A stretch of 64,000 nt of DNA from assembly GCA_036269075.1 (NCBI GenBank), contig DATASX010000007.1:1-64000 (forward strand). Direction: 5' to 3'. Positions 8,905 through 16,410 of the stretch are shown here, one piece after another (position 1 is the first letter of the stretch; every line of letters begins with the position of its first letter). The position numbers were made by a program, and so were the translations under genes. Source of the stretch: Sporichthyaceae bacterium. GTDB lineage: Bacteria > Actinomycetota > Actinomycetes > Sporichthyales > Sporichthyaceae. The notes beneath the pieces were generated by a model. That model was not told the DNA's origin, did not search any database, and saw only the letters and a list, made by a program, of their open reading frames with translations.

Positions 8905-9738
8905 CTAGCCGAGACCACCGAGCAGGCCGCCACCGGAGCCGCCGAGCACGCCGCCCAGCAGGCCGCCCGAGCCGGAGGAGCTGTTCGAGGACGTGAGCCC
9001 GAGCTGGTCGGTGGTCCCCTCCAGCCCGACGGTCGAGGCGACCTGGCCGACGGTGTCGCCGAGGCCAGTGCCCTGAACCACCGAACCGACCGTCGAGGTG
9101 ACCGGCTTCAGCGTGTTCTCGACCGGGCTCAGCGTGGAGTCGACCGTGCTGGTGACCGGCGTGAGGACCTTGGTGACCGTGCTGCCGACACCCGGCAGAA
9201 CACTGTTCACGGTGTTGCCCAACGTCGTTGCGACGCCGGAGAGCGTTCCGGTGGACGTGCTGGTGCTTCCCCCACCAGCGCTGCCCGAGCCCGGGGTCGT
9301 GGTACCGCCGGTGTTGCCACCGGTGTTCCCGCCCGCGTTGGAGCCGGTGTTGCCGCCGAGGTTGATCGTCGAGCCACCGCTGGAGCGCGGGGTCGTGCCG
9401 GCGTCGGACGTGCTCGCCGGAGCCGAGTTCAGCGCGGTGCCCATCGAGGCCGGCGCGGTGCTGTTGTCGGCGATCCCGGCGCTCGGGATCGGCCGACCCA
9501 GCGAGTCCAGGCCGTTGCCGTGCGGCAGGACCGACGGCGCCACGAGCACCATGGCCTTCAGCGCGAGCAGCAGAACGCCCGACAGTCCGGCGACGGCCGC
9601 GGTCTGGCCGGCTACCTTGACGGCGGCCTGGTGGTCGCCACGGTGCTTGCGTCCGGCCACGGCCTTCTTGTCGGCGACGGCCTTCTTGGCCGTCCCCTTC
9701 CGGACCAGAACGCCCGGCTTGAATGCGATGTCAGCCAT
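8905..9738 (-). CDS. Secreted or membrane-anchored low-complexity protein, function unknown
   Basis: 277 residues that match no family I recognise. Residues 1-45 are strongly basic (many Lys/Arg). A single hydrophobic helix follows at about 45-68 ('VAGLSGVLLLALKAMVLVA'). The rest is a Ser/Thr/Gly-rich exterior with NTGGNTGG-type repeats near residues 128-145. Next are repeated Val-Thr-Ser-Thr-Val units with spaced Pro ('VTKVLTPVTSTVDSTLSPV'), and a Leu/Gly-rich C-terminus ending in GGLLGGLG. The topology suggests an N-in type II anchor with a surface-exposed fibrous part. A clear start at ATG 9738 and a strong downstream hairpin support expression. Confidence 0.75.
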   Translation of the reverse strand: MADIAFKPGVLVRKGTAKKAVADKKAVAGRKHRGDHQAAVKVAGQTAAVAGLSGVLLLALKAMVLVAPSVLPHGNGLDSLGRPIPSAGIADNSTAPASMGTALNSAPASTSDAGTTPRSSGGSTINLGGNTGSNAGGNTGGNTGGTTTPGSGSAGGGSTSTSTGTLSGVATTLGNTVNSVLPGVGSTVTKVLTPVTSTVDSTLSPVENTLKPVTSTVGSVVQGTGLGDTVGQVASTVGLEGTTDQLGLTSSNSSSGSGGLLGGVLGGSGGGLLGGLG

Positions 9739-9987
9739 TGATTCCCCACCCCTGGAAATCGGAGTCCACCTGAAGGACTTCCGTTTGAGAGTAGGGACGA
9801 GATGGGGGCCGGCGATACGCGCCCGGACATACCTTGACCGACTGCGTAAGCGTGCGGCACATCAAGTAATTCAAGGTGGTACAGCCCCGCTGAACTGCGC
9901 ATTCATCGGTTATGTCGGACAATCCGGGCAATTCTGTGCGCCACCGGTATCTGTACAGCGACGCGGCGTGACATTAGTCAAACGCTG

Positions 9988-10302
9988 CTAATGAAAGTGT
10001 CGCCAGGCGACCCACAAAACGATCGTGAAACCGACGCCGCCGACAATAGCAGCCTTGTCCTTCTTAATACTGCCATCTGGATTGATCACGATCGCGCGGA
10101 CGCGGGACTTCGCGGCGTCGGCGATCGCACTCGGCGCAACTCGGGCGGAGATCTGGTCGATCGAGACGGCGAGGCGGTCGCGGGCAGCCGCGATCTGTGC
10201 CTCCAACTCCGCCGGATCGCTCGCGGAGTTACCGGTCCTGCCCACGCTGCCGCCCTTCTTCGGACCAGTCACGACGGGCGGGACCCGTCGGGATCGGGAC
10301 AT
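9988..10302 (-). CDS. DUF3618 small membrane protein
   Basis: 104-residue protein with the DUF3618 signature: an amphipathic segment 'DPAELEAQIAAARDRLAVSI' plus 'DQISARVAP' at about residues 29-57. A short basic linker and one C-terminal transmembrane helix ('AAIVGGVGFTIVLWVAW') follow. Actinobacterial members are small tail-anchored proteins of unknown function, often near genes for other membrane or phage-shock-like proteins. The ATG at 10302 follows a GGAAGGA site. The gene is divergent from bcp with about 100 bp between them. Confidence 0.86.
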   Translation of the reverse strand: MSRSRRVPPVVTGPKKGGSVGRTGNSASDPAELEAQIAAARDRLAVSIDQISARVAPSAIADAAKSRVRAIVINPDGSIKKDKAAIVGGVGFTIVLWVAWRHFH

Positions 10303-10404
10303 CCTTCCAGCACAGCCGGGTGCCTGGCAGCGCGGGCACCGGATTACGCGCCGCGCGGTGCTAGGGGAAGGATGGGCGGCGAGAATTGACAGGAGGAGGT
10401 ATTC

Positions 10405-10878
10405 GTGGCCGAGAACGTGCATCTGTCCCCCGGGGATCCCGCGCCCGATTTCACGCTGCCCGACGCCGACGGCAACAAGGTGGTGCTGGCGGAGCTGCGC
10501 GGGCGCCGGGTGATCCTCTACGCCTACCCGGCGGCGATGACCCCCGGCTGCACCAAGCAGGCCTGCGACTTCCGCGACAACATCGCCCGGGTCACCGGTG
10601 CCGGCTACACGGTGCTCGGGCTGTCGCCGGACTCCCCGGCGAAACTGGCGAAGTTCCGCGACCGCGACTCGGTGCCCTTCCCGCTCTTGTCCGACCCGGA
10701 CAAGAGCGTGCTGCGCGCCTACGGTGCCTACGGCCAGAAGTCGATGTACGGCCGGATCGTCGAGGGCGTGATCCGCTCGACCTTCGTGATCGACGCCGAG
10801 GGCAACATCGAGCTGGCGCAGTACGGGGTCAAGGCCACCGGGCACGTCGACCGGTTGTTGCGGGCGCTCGAAGTCTGA
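10405..10878 (+). CDS. bcp: Thiol peroxidase Bcp (peroxiredoxin, AhpC/TSA family)
   Basis: Thioredoxin-dependent peroxidase reducing H2O2 and organic peroxides. GTG 10405 follows a strong AGGAGGAGG ribosome site. The 157-residue product has the start 'LSPGDPAPDFTLPDADG' and the peroxidatic/resolving pair in 'TPGCTKQACDFRD' (Cys about 49 and 54), as in the alpha-helix-2 resolving-Cys type of Bcp. It continues with 'VLGLSPDSPAKLAKFRD' and 'PFPLLSDPDKSV'. The usual 'YPKDNTPGC' is here 'YPAAMTPGC'. A long imperfect hairpin begins 5 bp after the stop. Confidence 0.94.
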   Translation: MAENVHLSPGDPAPDFTLPDADGNKVVLAELRGRRVILYAYPAAMTPGCTKQACDFRDNIARVTGAGYTVLGLSPDSPAKLAKFRDRDSVPFPLLSDPDKSVLRAYGAYGQKSMYGRIVEGVIRSTFVIDAEGNIELAQYGVKATGHVDRLLRALEV

Positions 10879-10883
10879 CGCGC

Positions 10884-10953
10884 ACGGGCAGAGTCGCAAC
10901 CGGAGTGACGACCGCGGGCCGGAAATCACCTCGCCGGTTGCAACTCGTCCCGT
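10884..10953. repeat. Long imperfect hairpin after bcp (hairpin family B, copy 1)
   Basis: The left arm ACGGGCAGAGTCGCAACCGG (10884-10903) pairs with the right arm CCGGTTGCAACTCGTCCCGT (10934-10953), 17 of 20 positions. The core GGGCAGAGTYGCAAC recurs at 47863-47876, again with an inverted partner downstream. Both lie immediately downstream of or across gene 3' ends. It could be a bcp transcript-end structure or a short palindromic mobile repeat. Confidence 0.75.
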
Positions 10954-10987
10954 CCGTCCCGAGGTGAGCCCAGGTACCTTCTGACCC

Positions 10988-11003
10988 GGGGGTCGCGACC
11001 CCC
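10988..11003. repeat. 16-bp perfect palindrome just upstream of tRNA-Leu
   Basis: GGGGGTCGCGACCCCC is self-complementary and ends 4 bp before the first base of the tRNA. It is probably within the tRNA leader and could form a hairpin affecting 5' processing, or be an operator. It is seen in the sequence only; no protein is known to bind it here. Confidence 0.6.
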
Positions 11004-11007
11004 ACCA

Positions 11008-11089
11008 GCGCGAGTGGCGGAATTGGCAGACGCGCCAGACTTAGGATCTGGTGTCCTCGGACGTGGGGGTTCAAGTCCCCCCTCGCGCA
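11008..11089 (+). tRNA. tRNA-Leu (anticodon UAG)
   Basis: The acceptor strands GCGCGAG (11008-11014) and CTCGCGC (11082-11088) pair over 7 bp with discriminator A at 11089. The anticodon stem CCAGA/TCTGG encloses the loop CTTAGGA with anticodon TAG, reading CUA leucine codons. A long class II variable arm and the T-loop GGTTCAAGTCC are present. The 3' CCA is not encoded. CUA is rare in such GC-rich genes, so this tRNA serves few codons. Confidence 0.96.
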
Positions 11090-11157
11090 CCGGCGACAAC
11101 GCCGGGCCGCATCGGTGCGGACAATCACCCGGGCGTCCGGGCAGCTAACGTTCGCGT

Positions 11158-12387
11158 GTGCCTGATCCGCGGACCTTCGTCATCGTCGGCGCCTCGTTGG
11201 CCGGCGCGAAGGCCGCGGAGGCGCTGCGCGAGGCCGGCTTCGAGGGCCGGGTCGTCCTGATCGGCGAGGAGGCCCACCGGCCCTACGTGCGGCTGCCGTT
11301 GTCGAAGGGGTACCTGAAGGGCATCGAGACCCTGGAGCAGATCTACGTCCACACCGTGGACTGGTACGCGGAACACGACGTCGAGCTGCGACTGGGCACT
11401 CCGGTCGCCGTGATCCATCGGAATTCGCACGAGGTCGGGCTGGCCGACGGTTCCCGGCAGCACTACGACAAGCTCCTGCTCGCCACCGGATCGACAGCCC
11501 GCCGGATCCCGAACACCGATCACCCCGGCGTCTTCTACCTGCGCCGACTCGGCGACTTCGACCAGCTGCGGGAGAGCCTGTCCGGACAGGCCCGAGTGAT
11601 CGTGGTCGGCGGCGGTTGGATCGGACTGGAGGTCGCCGCCGCGGCCCGGCACCACGGCTGCGAGGTCGTGATGGTCGAACCGGACGCGGCGCCGCTCAGT
11701 CGGCGGTTCGGGCCGGGAATCGGTGACATGTTCGTCCAGCTGCACCGCGACCACGGGGTTGACGTCCGCATCGGCCTGGGCCTGCCGGAGGTCCGCCCCG
11801 GACCGGTGGTGGTGACCAGCACCGGGGAGGAGATCAGCGGGGACGCGGTCGTGATCGGCGTCGGCCACCGCCCCGCGACCGCGCTGGCCGAGGCCGCCGG
11901 GCTGGAGGTCGACGACGGCATCCGCATCACCACCCGGATGCAGACCTCCGACCCCGACATCTACGCCGCCGGGACCTGCGTCCGGGCCGACCACCCGCTC
12001 TACGCCCGGCCGATCCGCGTCGAGCACTGGGACACCGCCCTGGTCGGCGGCGCGGCCGCCGCACTGTCCATGCTCGGCCTGGGTGAGCCCTACGACCGCG
12101 TGCCGTACTTCTTCTCCACGCAGTACGACCTGGACCTGGAGTGCTGGGGGTGGCTGGAACCCGGCAGCTTCTCCGACGTGGTCTACCGCGGCGACCGCGG
12201 CAAGCGCGAGTTCATCGCGTTCTGGCTCGACGCCGAGAGCCGGGTGCTGGCAGCCATGAACGTCAACGTCTGCGACGTCGGGGACCCACTCGAGGCGATG
12301 GTGCGGTCTGCGCAACCGATCGACCCGGCGCGACTGGTCGATCCCGAGGTGCCGTTGGCCGATCTCGTCCCGCGCGACGGGACGTGA
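11158..12387 (+). CDS. FAD/NAD-dependent ferredoxin-reductase-type oxidoreductase
   Basis: Flavoprotein of 409 residues that probably passes electrons from NAD(P)H to a ferredoxin or rubredoxin serving a cytochrome P450 or oxygenase. It starts at GTG 11158. The FAD-binding Rossmann motif is 'VIVGASLAGAKAAEAL' at residues about 6-21. The NAD-binding motif is 'VVGGGWIGLEVAAAA' near residue 150. The second FAD motif is 'TSDPDIYAAGTCV' near residue 262. A C-terminal reductase domain with 'YDRVPYFFSTQYDLDLECWG' follows, as in rubredoxin/putidaredoxin reductases. No ferredoxin gene is adjacent, so the partner is elsewhere. Confidence 0.92.
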   Translation: MPDPRTFVIVGASLAGAKAAEALREAGFEGRVVLIGEEAHRPYVRLPLSKGYLKGIETLEQIYVHTVDWYAEHDVELRLGTPVAVIHRNSHEVGLADGSRQHYDKLLLATGSTARRIPNTDHPGVFYLRRLGDFDQLRESLSGQARVIVVGGGWIGLEVAAAARHHGCEVVMVEPDAAPLSRRFGPGIGDMFVQLHRDHGVDVRIGLGLPEVRPGPVVVTSTGEEISGDAVVIGVGHRPATALAEAAGLEVDDGIRITTRMQTSDPDIYAAGTCVRADHPLYARPIRVEHWDTALVGGAAAALSMLGLGEPYDRVPYFFSTQYDLDLECWGWLEPGSFSDVVYRGDRGKREFIAFWLDAESRVLAAMNVNVCDVGDPLEAMVRSAQPIDPARLVDPEVPLADLVPRDGT

Positions 12388-12396
12388 ATTCCGAAC

Positions 12397-12411
12397 CTCA
12401 CGAATCGTGAG
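12397..12411 (+). terminator. Short hairpin after the flavoprotein gene
   Basis: CTCACGAATCGTGAG, a 7-bp inverted repeat followed by AAA, starts 9 bp after the stop codon at 12387. It is small but well placed for a transcript end. The remaining sequence up to the SGNH hydrolase gene (about 230 bp) holds only the hairpin at 12566. Confidence 0.4.
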
Positions 12412-12565
12412 AAACACTCGTCTCTAGGTGCACTCTGCAATCAACTTCAACTCCTGTACTCAACCCGACAAAGACCACTCCCCGCCCAAATCAGCCGTCG
12501 TAGGCTCCCCCACGGGATGCGCCGAACAGGTGAAGTGCCGTCCGATGGCCACCTTTTCGACGCGT

Positions 12566-12588
12566 GGGCGGTGATTGACTGACCGCCC
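12566..12588 (+). promoter_or_regulatory. Leader hairpin upstream of the SGNH hydrolase gene
   Basis: GGGCGGT (12566-12572) and ACCGCCC (12582-12588) form a 7-bp stem with a 9-nt loop, about 55 bp before the chosen GTG start. It is probably in the 5' untranslated leader or is an operator. It overlaps the alternative upstream ATG at 12575, which speaks against that start. Confidence 0.4.
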
Positions 12589-12643
12589 GGTGGGCAGTGG
12601 ATCTGAGCCGTCGGCGTGTGGGCGTTGGGGGAAAGGGGCAGCG

Positions 12644-13483
12644 GTGAACCGCAGCCGTTGGAAGCGCACCGCATCGGTCGCGCTCGCGAGTCTCCTGGGA
12701 GTTTCCGTCGCTTTCAGCGGCGCATCGGCGGCCGGCGCCCACAGCGCACCGAGCAAGCCGGATTCGGCCTCCGACGTCGGGCTGCGCGTGATCGGCCTCG
12801 GCGACTCGGTGCTGACGGCGTTGGATCGCTGTCACTGCCCCGGCCTGCTGGTCGACTACGCAGGCCTGGTCGCCGACCGCGTCCAGGAGCGCATCCGCGT
12901 CCAGAACGAGGCCCACGGTTCCTCGACCAGCGGCGACCTGATGAAGGTGCTGCACGACGGAACCGTCCAGAGCGAGATCCGCAACGTCGACCTCGTGGTC
13001 ATCTTCGCCGGCGCCAACGACTTCAGCAACGCGTTCCAGCGGGTCACCGACGGGGCCTCGCCGCAGAAGCAGTACGGCCCGATCGCCGCCCGCCTCCAGC
13101 ACAACATCTCGAACGCGATCGACGAGATCCACCGGCTGAACAGCGACGCCAAGGTCGTGGTCTGCGGCTACTGGAACGACTTCAAGGACGGCGCGGTCGC
13201 CCAGCGCAAGTACTCGGCGAACAAGCGCCGCGCCGCCGCCGAGGCCACGAGGCTCACCAACGAGGCCTTGTGGCACGCGGCCGAGAACGGCCACGTCCAG
13301 TACTTGTCGACGCTGCGGCTGTTCCAGGGCCGGGGCGACACGACGGAGCTGCTCGCCGCCGACGGCGACCACCTCTCGGCCAAGGGCCACGCGGTCATCG
13401 CCCAGGCGCTGGCCGACATGATGCACCCGGCCGAGCAGGGTTCGTCCTCGCCGCTCGACCCGGGGCTCACGCAGTCCCCGTGA
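12644..13483 (+). CDS. Secreted SGNH/GDSL hydrolase
   Basis: Exported esterase/lipase-like hydrolase, 279 residues. GTG 12644 gives a proper Sec signal ('RSRWKRTASVALASLLGVSV', AGA-type cleavage near residue 31). The ATG at 12575 would bury this signal behind 23 residues, so I reject it. SGNH blocks are visible: 'GLGDSVLT' (catalytic Ser), a Gly-bearing block II near 'SSTSGDLMKVL', 'FAGANDFSNA' (block III Asn), and 'DGDHLSAKGHAVIAQAL' (Asp/His pair). A Cys-x-Cys lies just after block I ('DRCHCPG'). The substrate is unknown; cell-wall or lipid esters are plausible. Confidence 0.88.
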   Translation: MNRSRWKRTASVALASLLGVSVAFSGASAAGAHSAPSKPDSASDVGLRVIGLGDSVLTALDRCHCPGLLVDYAGLVADRVQERIRVQNEAHGSSTSGDLMKVLHDGTVQSEIRNVDLVVIFAGANDFSNAFQRVTDGASPQKQYGPIAARLQHNISNAIDEIHRLNSDAKVVVCGYWNDFKDGAVAQRKYSANKRRAAAEATRLTNEALWHAAENGHVQYLSTLRLFQGRGDTTELLAADGDHLSAKGHAVIAQALADMMHPAEQGSSSPLDPGLTQSP

Positions 13484-13493
13484 CCCGAGCGGG

Positions 13494-14207
13494 TCACTCG
13501 GCGACGTCGGCCACCGGCGGGGCGAAGCGGAAGAACGCGTCCAGGTAGTCCTCGGCGGCGACGCCCTGCCAGGAGCAGGCCCGCAACTGGGCCTGGCTGC
13601 GCCGGGCACACATCGTGCGGAGCATGTCCCAGGTGGTGGGGAACTCCACGACCCCGGCAGGCTCTCCCGGGCCGACGAGGAACGAGCCGCCGTCGGCGCA
13701 CCGCAGCTCCAGCCCGGGCAGAGCGGCGTCGCCCAACCGGGTCGCCAGCGCGTCCAGCTGCACGCGCAGCGCGACCGCCATCGCGGCGGACTCCCGGCCG
13801 CCGGGGCGCCGCACCGCACCGCGGATGTCGTGCTCGTGGGTGAACGCGTCGGAGATCAACCGCATCCCGGGCGCCCCGACGACTCCGGCGAAATCGCGCT
13901 CGGCGGGCTCGGCGAGCGCGGTCCAGGCCTCGAGCACCGCCTCGAGGCTGTACGCCGCGAACGCGTCCACCTGGGCCTGGGTCCATTCCGTGGTGCCCAG
14001 TCCGGCCAGGTTCCGCGTCCGGACGTCGGACATCAGGCCGGTCAGGTGGCCGACAACGTCGCGCACCGTCCAGTCCGGGCAGGTCGGGCACCGGACCAGC
14101 AGGTCGGCCGCGGGCAGCGCCCGGACCAGTTCCGCGATGCGGCGCCGCTGCTCGGCGTAGACCGCGCCGAGGTCCACGACCGTGGCCTGCTGCTCCAGGG
14201 AATCCAT
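13494..14207 (-). CDS. Maleylpyruvate isomerase family mycothiol-dependent enzyme (DinB-like fold)
   Basis: 237 residues. The N-terminal helix-bundle domain has the family stretch 'CPDWTVRDVVGHLTGLM' (metal-ligand His near residue 54) and a second His region 'DAFTHEHDIRGAVRRPG'. The C-terminal part is the sterol-carrier-like MDMPI domain. Related proteins use mycothiol as cofactor or act as mycothiol S-transferases in detoxification, but most are uncharacterised. It is last in the long minus-strand operon, 15 bp after the transglycosylase gene, and converges on the SGNH hydrolase gene with a 10-bp gap. Confidence 0.86.
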   Translation of the reverse strand: MDSLEQQATVVDLGAVYAEQRRRIAELVRALPAADLLVRCPTCPDWTVRDVVGHLTGLMSDVRTRNLAGLGTTEWTQAQVDAFAAYSLEAVLEAWTALAEPAERDFAGVVGAPGMRLISDAFTHEHDIRGAVRRPGGRESAAMAVALRVQLDALATRLGDAALPGLELRCADGGSFLVGPGEPAGVVEFPTTWDMLRTMCARRSQAQLRACSWQGVAAEDYLDAFFRFAPPVADVAE

Positions 14208-14222
14208 ACGCGCGAGGCTAAC

Positions 14223-14978
14223 TCAGGCCAGGGGAGGCGTCGGCTGCGCTCGCGGTGTGCCCGGGGTCGGGTCGCCGGCCTTGGTCAGCGCGGCGGCGGC
14301 CTTGTCCCAGTTGGACTTCAGCTCGCTCAGGTACGTCTCCGCCATCGGGCCGGGGGCGACCCCGCGGGCGAACAGCCGCATGTTGCCGGGGCCGGTGTTG
14401 TAGCCCAAGGCGAGCAGTTGGTCGTGGGTCAACGTGGTGGCCGGGTGCGCGGGCAGCGAGTGCGAGAGGTCGTGCAGGTACCAGGCCGCGGCCTGCAGTG
14501 CGAGCTCCGGGTCGTCGGGCAACTCCTGGAAGCTGCGGCCGGCGAACGGGCGCCCACGCCGGGCCTGGTCGAACGCGGCCTGGTGCATGTTCACGATGCC
14601 GAATGACGCGCCCGGGTTCAGCGCCTGCCACAGCCGCTGGCTGGCCGCGTCGTGCGGCTTGTACGACTCGTTGTAGACGATCGCCATCAGCAGTTGCGGA
14701 TTGATGCCGGCGGGCTTGGCCTCGCGGACCACAGCCGCCGCGTACTGCGCGGAAACGTCGGCCTCGGGGACGTCGGCGTTGTCCTGCGGCTGGATCGGGG
14801 TGTCCGGGGACAAGGTGTCCGGGGATGGCGAGACCGGAGCCGCAGCCACGCGCGACTGCGCGACCGGCGCGCACCCGGCCAGCGTCAGGCCGAGCAGCAC
14901 CACCGCCCCCGACACGAGTCGCCACCGCACGAGCCAATTGTCGCGCAAACCGCGTACCCCGGCCGGAATCGTCGTCAC
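14223..14978 (-). CDS. Lytic transglycosylase lipoprotein (SLT domain)
   Basis: Cell-envelope muramidase of 251 residues cutting glycan strands of peptidoglycan. It starts at GTG 14978, overlapping the rdgB stop as GTGA. A lipobox 'LTLAGC' (Cys near residue 36) follows the hydrophobic signal. A Pro/Ser/Asp-rich linker comes next, and the SLT domain starts near residue 78. The catalytic Glu is in 'AIVYNESYKPHD'; 'SFGIVNMHQAAFDQ' and 'ALGYNTGPGNM' are the usual later motifs. It is coupled to nucleotide-pool and cell-wall genes (murI upstream in the same operon). Confidence 0.9.
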   Translation of the reverse strand: MTTIPAGVRGLRDNWLVRWRLVSGAVVLLGLTLAGCAPVAQSRVAAAPVSPSPDTLSPDTPIQPQDNADVPEADVSAQYAAAVVREAKPAGINPQLLMAIVYNESYKPHDAASQRLWQALNPGASFGIVNMHQAAFDQARRGRPFAGRSFQELPDDPELALQAAAWYLHDLSHSLPAHPATTLTHDQLLALGYNTGPGNMRLFARGVAPGPMAETYLSELKSNWDKAAAALTKAGDPTPGTPRAQPTPPLA

Positions 14979-15586
14979 GTTCCGGTCAAGGTCCTCCGCA
15001 GCGCGGGCAACAGCGCCCGCAGCGCCTGGCCTCGGTGGCTGATGGCGTCCTTCTCGACCGCGGACATCTCGGCGGTCGTCCGGTCGTGGCCGCCGGGCAG
15101 GAAGATCGGGTCGTAGCCGAATCCCTGCTCGCCGCGTCGGGCACGCAGCAGGCGCCCGAAGATGCGGCCCTCGACCACCTCGACCACCCCACCGGGCAGG
15201 GCCAGCGCGGCGGCGCACGCGAAGTGCGCGCCCCGACGCTCGTCCGGGATGTCGCTGATCTGGGCCAGCACCAGGTCGAGATTCGCGTCGTCGGCGCCGT
15301 GCTTGCCCGCCCACCGGGCCGAGAAGATCCCGGGCATCCCGTTCAGCGCGTCGACGCACAGCCCGGAGTCGTCGGCGACCGCCGGGAGACCGGTGGCCGC
15401 GGCCACGGCCACCGCCTTCAGCGCCGCGTTCTGCGCGAACGTGGCGCCGGTCTCGGCGACCTCGGGCACGCCGGTGAACTCGTCCACACCGCACAGCCGC
15501 GGCGACAACGCTGCCTCGGCGAGAATGCGGTTGAGCTCGACGAGCTTCGCGGCGTTGCGCGTCGCCAGCACGAGGGTGCCGGTCAT
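14975..15586 (-). CDS. rdgB: XTP/dITP diphosphatase (RdgB/HAM1 family)
   Basis: House-cleaning pyrophosphatase that hydrolyses dITP, XTP and dXTP to monophosphates. 203 residues, normal for the family. It shows '[14 protein letters not shown]' at the N-terminus, '[14 protein letters not shown]', the metal/nucleotide motif '[13 protein letters not shown]', 'GIFSARWAG', and the base-recognition stretch '[10 protein letters not shown]' plus '[11 protein letters not shown]'. It is coupled to rph upstream by a 4-bp overlap (ATGA) and to the transglycosylase downstream (GTGA). The rph-rdgB order is the usual one in actinobacteria. Confidence 0.96.
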   Translation of the reverse strand: MTGTLVLATRNAAKLVELNRILAEAALSPRLCGVDEFTGVPEVAETGATFAQNAALKAVAVAAATGLPAVADDSGLCVDALNGMPGIFSARWAGKHGADDANLDLVLAQISDIPDERRGAHFACAAALALPGGVVEVVEGRIFGRLLRARRGEQGFGYDPIFLPGGHDRTTAEMSAVEKDAISHRGQALRALLPALRRTLTGT

Positions 15587-16314
15587 ACGCCCGGATTCAC
15601 TGCCAGGGCAGCCTTCTGAATGAGCGTCAGATCCGCGCAGCCACCGACCGCGAGGTCGAGGAGCGAGTCGAGCAGCGCCCGGTCGAACGGTGCGCCCTCG
15701 GCCGTGCCCTGCACCTCGACGAACCGCCCGTCGCCGGTGCACACCACGTTCATGTCGGTGGCCGCCGCGACGTCCTCGACGTACTCCAGGTCCAGGCACG
15801 GCTGCCCGCCGCAGATGCCGACGCTGACCGCGGCGACGCTGCCGGTCAAGGGCTCGCCGGCCAGCGCGTTCCGCCCGCGCAGGTATTCGACGGCATCGGC
15901 CAGGGCGACGTAGGCCCCGGTGATCGCCGCGGTGCGGGTACCGCCGTCGGCCTGGAGCACGTCGCAGTCGAGCACGATCGTGTTCTCCCCCAGCGCCTTG
16001 TAGTCGATCACCGCCCGCAGGCTGCGGCCGACGAGCCGGGAGATCTCGTGGGTGCGGCCGCCGATACGTCCCCTGACCGACTCGCGGTCGCCGCGGGTGT
16101 GGGTGGCGCGCGGCAGCATGGCGTACTCGGCGGTCACCCAGCCCTGGCCGCTGCCCCGGCGCCAGCGCGGCACACCTTCGGTGACGCTGGCCGCGCAGAG
16201 CACGCGGGTCTTGCCGAACTCGACCAGCACCGACCCCTCGGCGTGGTCCAGCCAGCGGCGGGTGATGGTCACCGGGCGAAGTTCGTCGGGCTTGCGCCCC
16301 CCTGGTCGCGACAT
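15583..16314 (-). CDS. rph: Ribonuclease PH
   Basis: Phosphorolytic 3'-5' exoribonuclease that trims tRNA 3' ends. 243 residues from ATG 16314, close to the usual 240-250. Visible motifs include '[18 protein letters not shown]', '[21 protein letters not shown]', the phosphate site '[20 protein letters not shown]', and '[20 protein letters not shown]'. The start lies inside the first half of an imperfect 70-bp duplication. Confidence 0.96.
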   Translation of the reverse strand: MSRPGGRKPDELRPVTITRRWLDHAEGSVLVEFGKTRVLCAASVTEGVPRWRRGSGQGWVTAEYAMLPRATHTRGDRESVRGRIGGRTHEISRLVGRSLRAVIDYKALGENTIVLDCDVLQADGGTRTAAITGAYVALADAVEYLRGRNALAGEPLTGSVAAVSVGICGGQPCLDLEYVEDVAAATDMNVVCTGDGRFVEVQGTAEGAPFDRALLDSLLDLAVGGCADLTLIQKAALAVNPGV

Positions 16315-16406
16315 GCCCGCGAGCCTATGGGTACGCCGGTCGGGGCTGGGGGGGCGCGTGCGCCACCCGACCCGACCGCAACATGCCAGCGAGCCTACGG
16401 GCACGC
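16311..16406. repeat. Imperfect direct repeat, 26-bp copies 70 bp apart
   Basis: Copies at 16311-16336 and 16381-16406 share ACATGCC(C/A)GCGAGCCTA then (T/C)GGG(T/C)ACGC. The first copy contains the rph start codon on the minus strand; the second abuts the stop of the upstream MBL gene. It looks like a local duplication of the rph translation-start region. Confidence 0.7.
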
Positions 16407-16410
16407 GCGT

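Noticed and set aside
9731-9931. Small minus-strand frame of 66 codons upstream of the low-complexity secreted protein
   Set aside because: No ribosome site, no recognisable content, and it overlaps the neighbouring gene's start; the 9739-9987 gap otherwise shows nothing clear.
12575-12643. ATG 12575 as start of the SGNH hydrolase
   Set aside because: It would place 23 polar residues before a clear signal peptide and overlaps a leader hairpin; GTG 12644 fits better.
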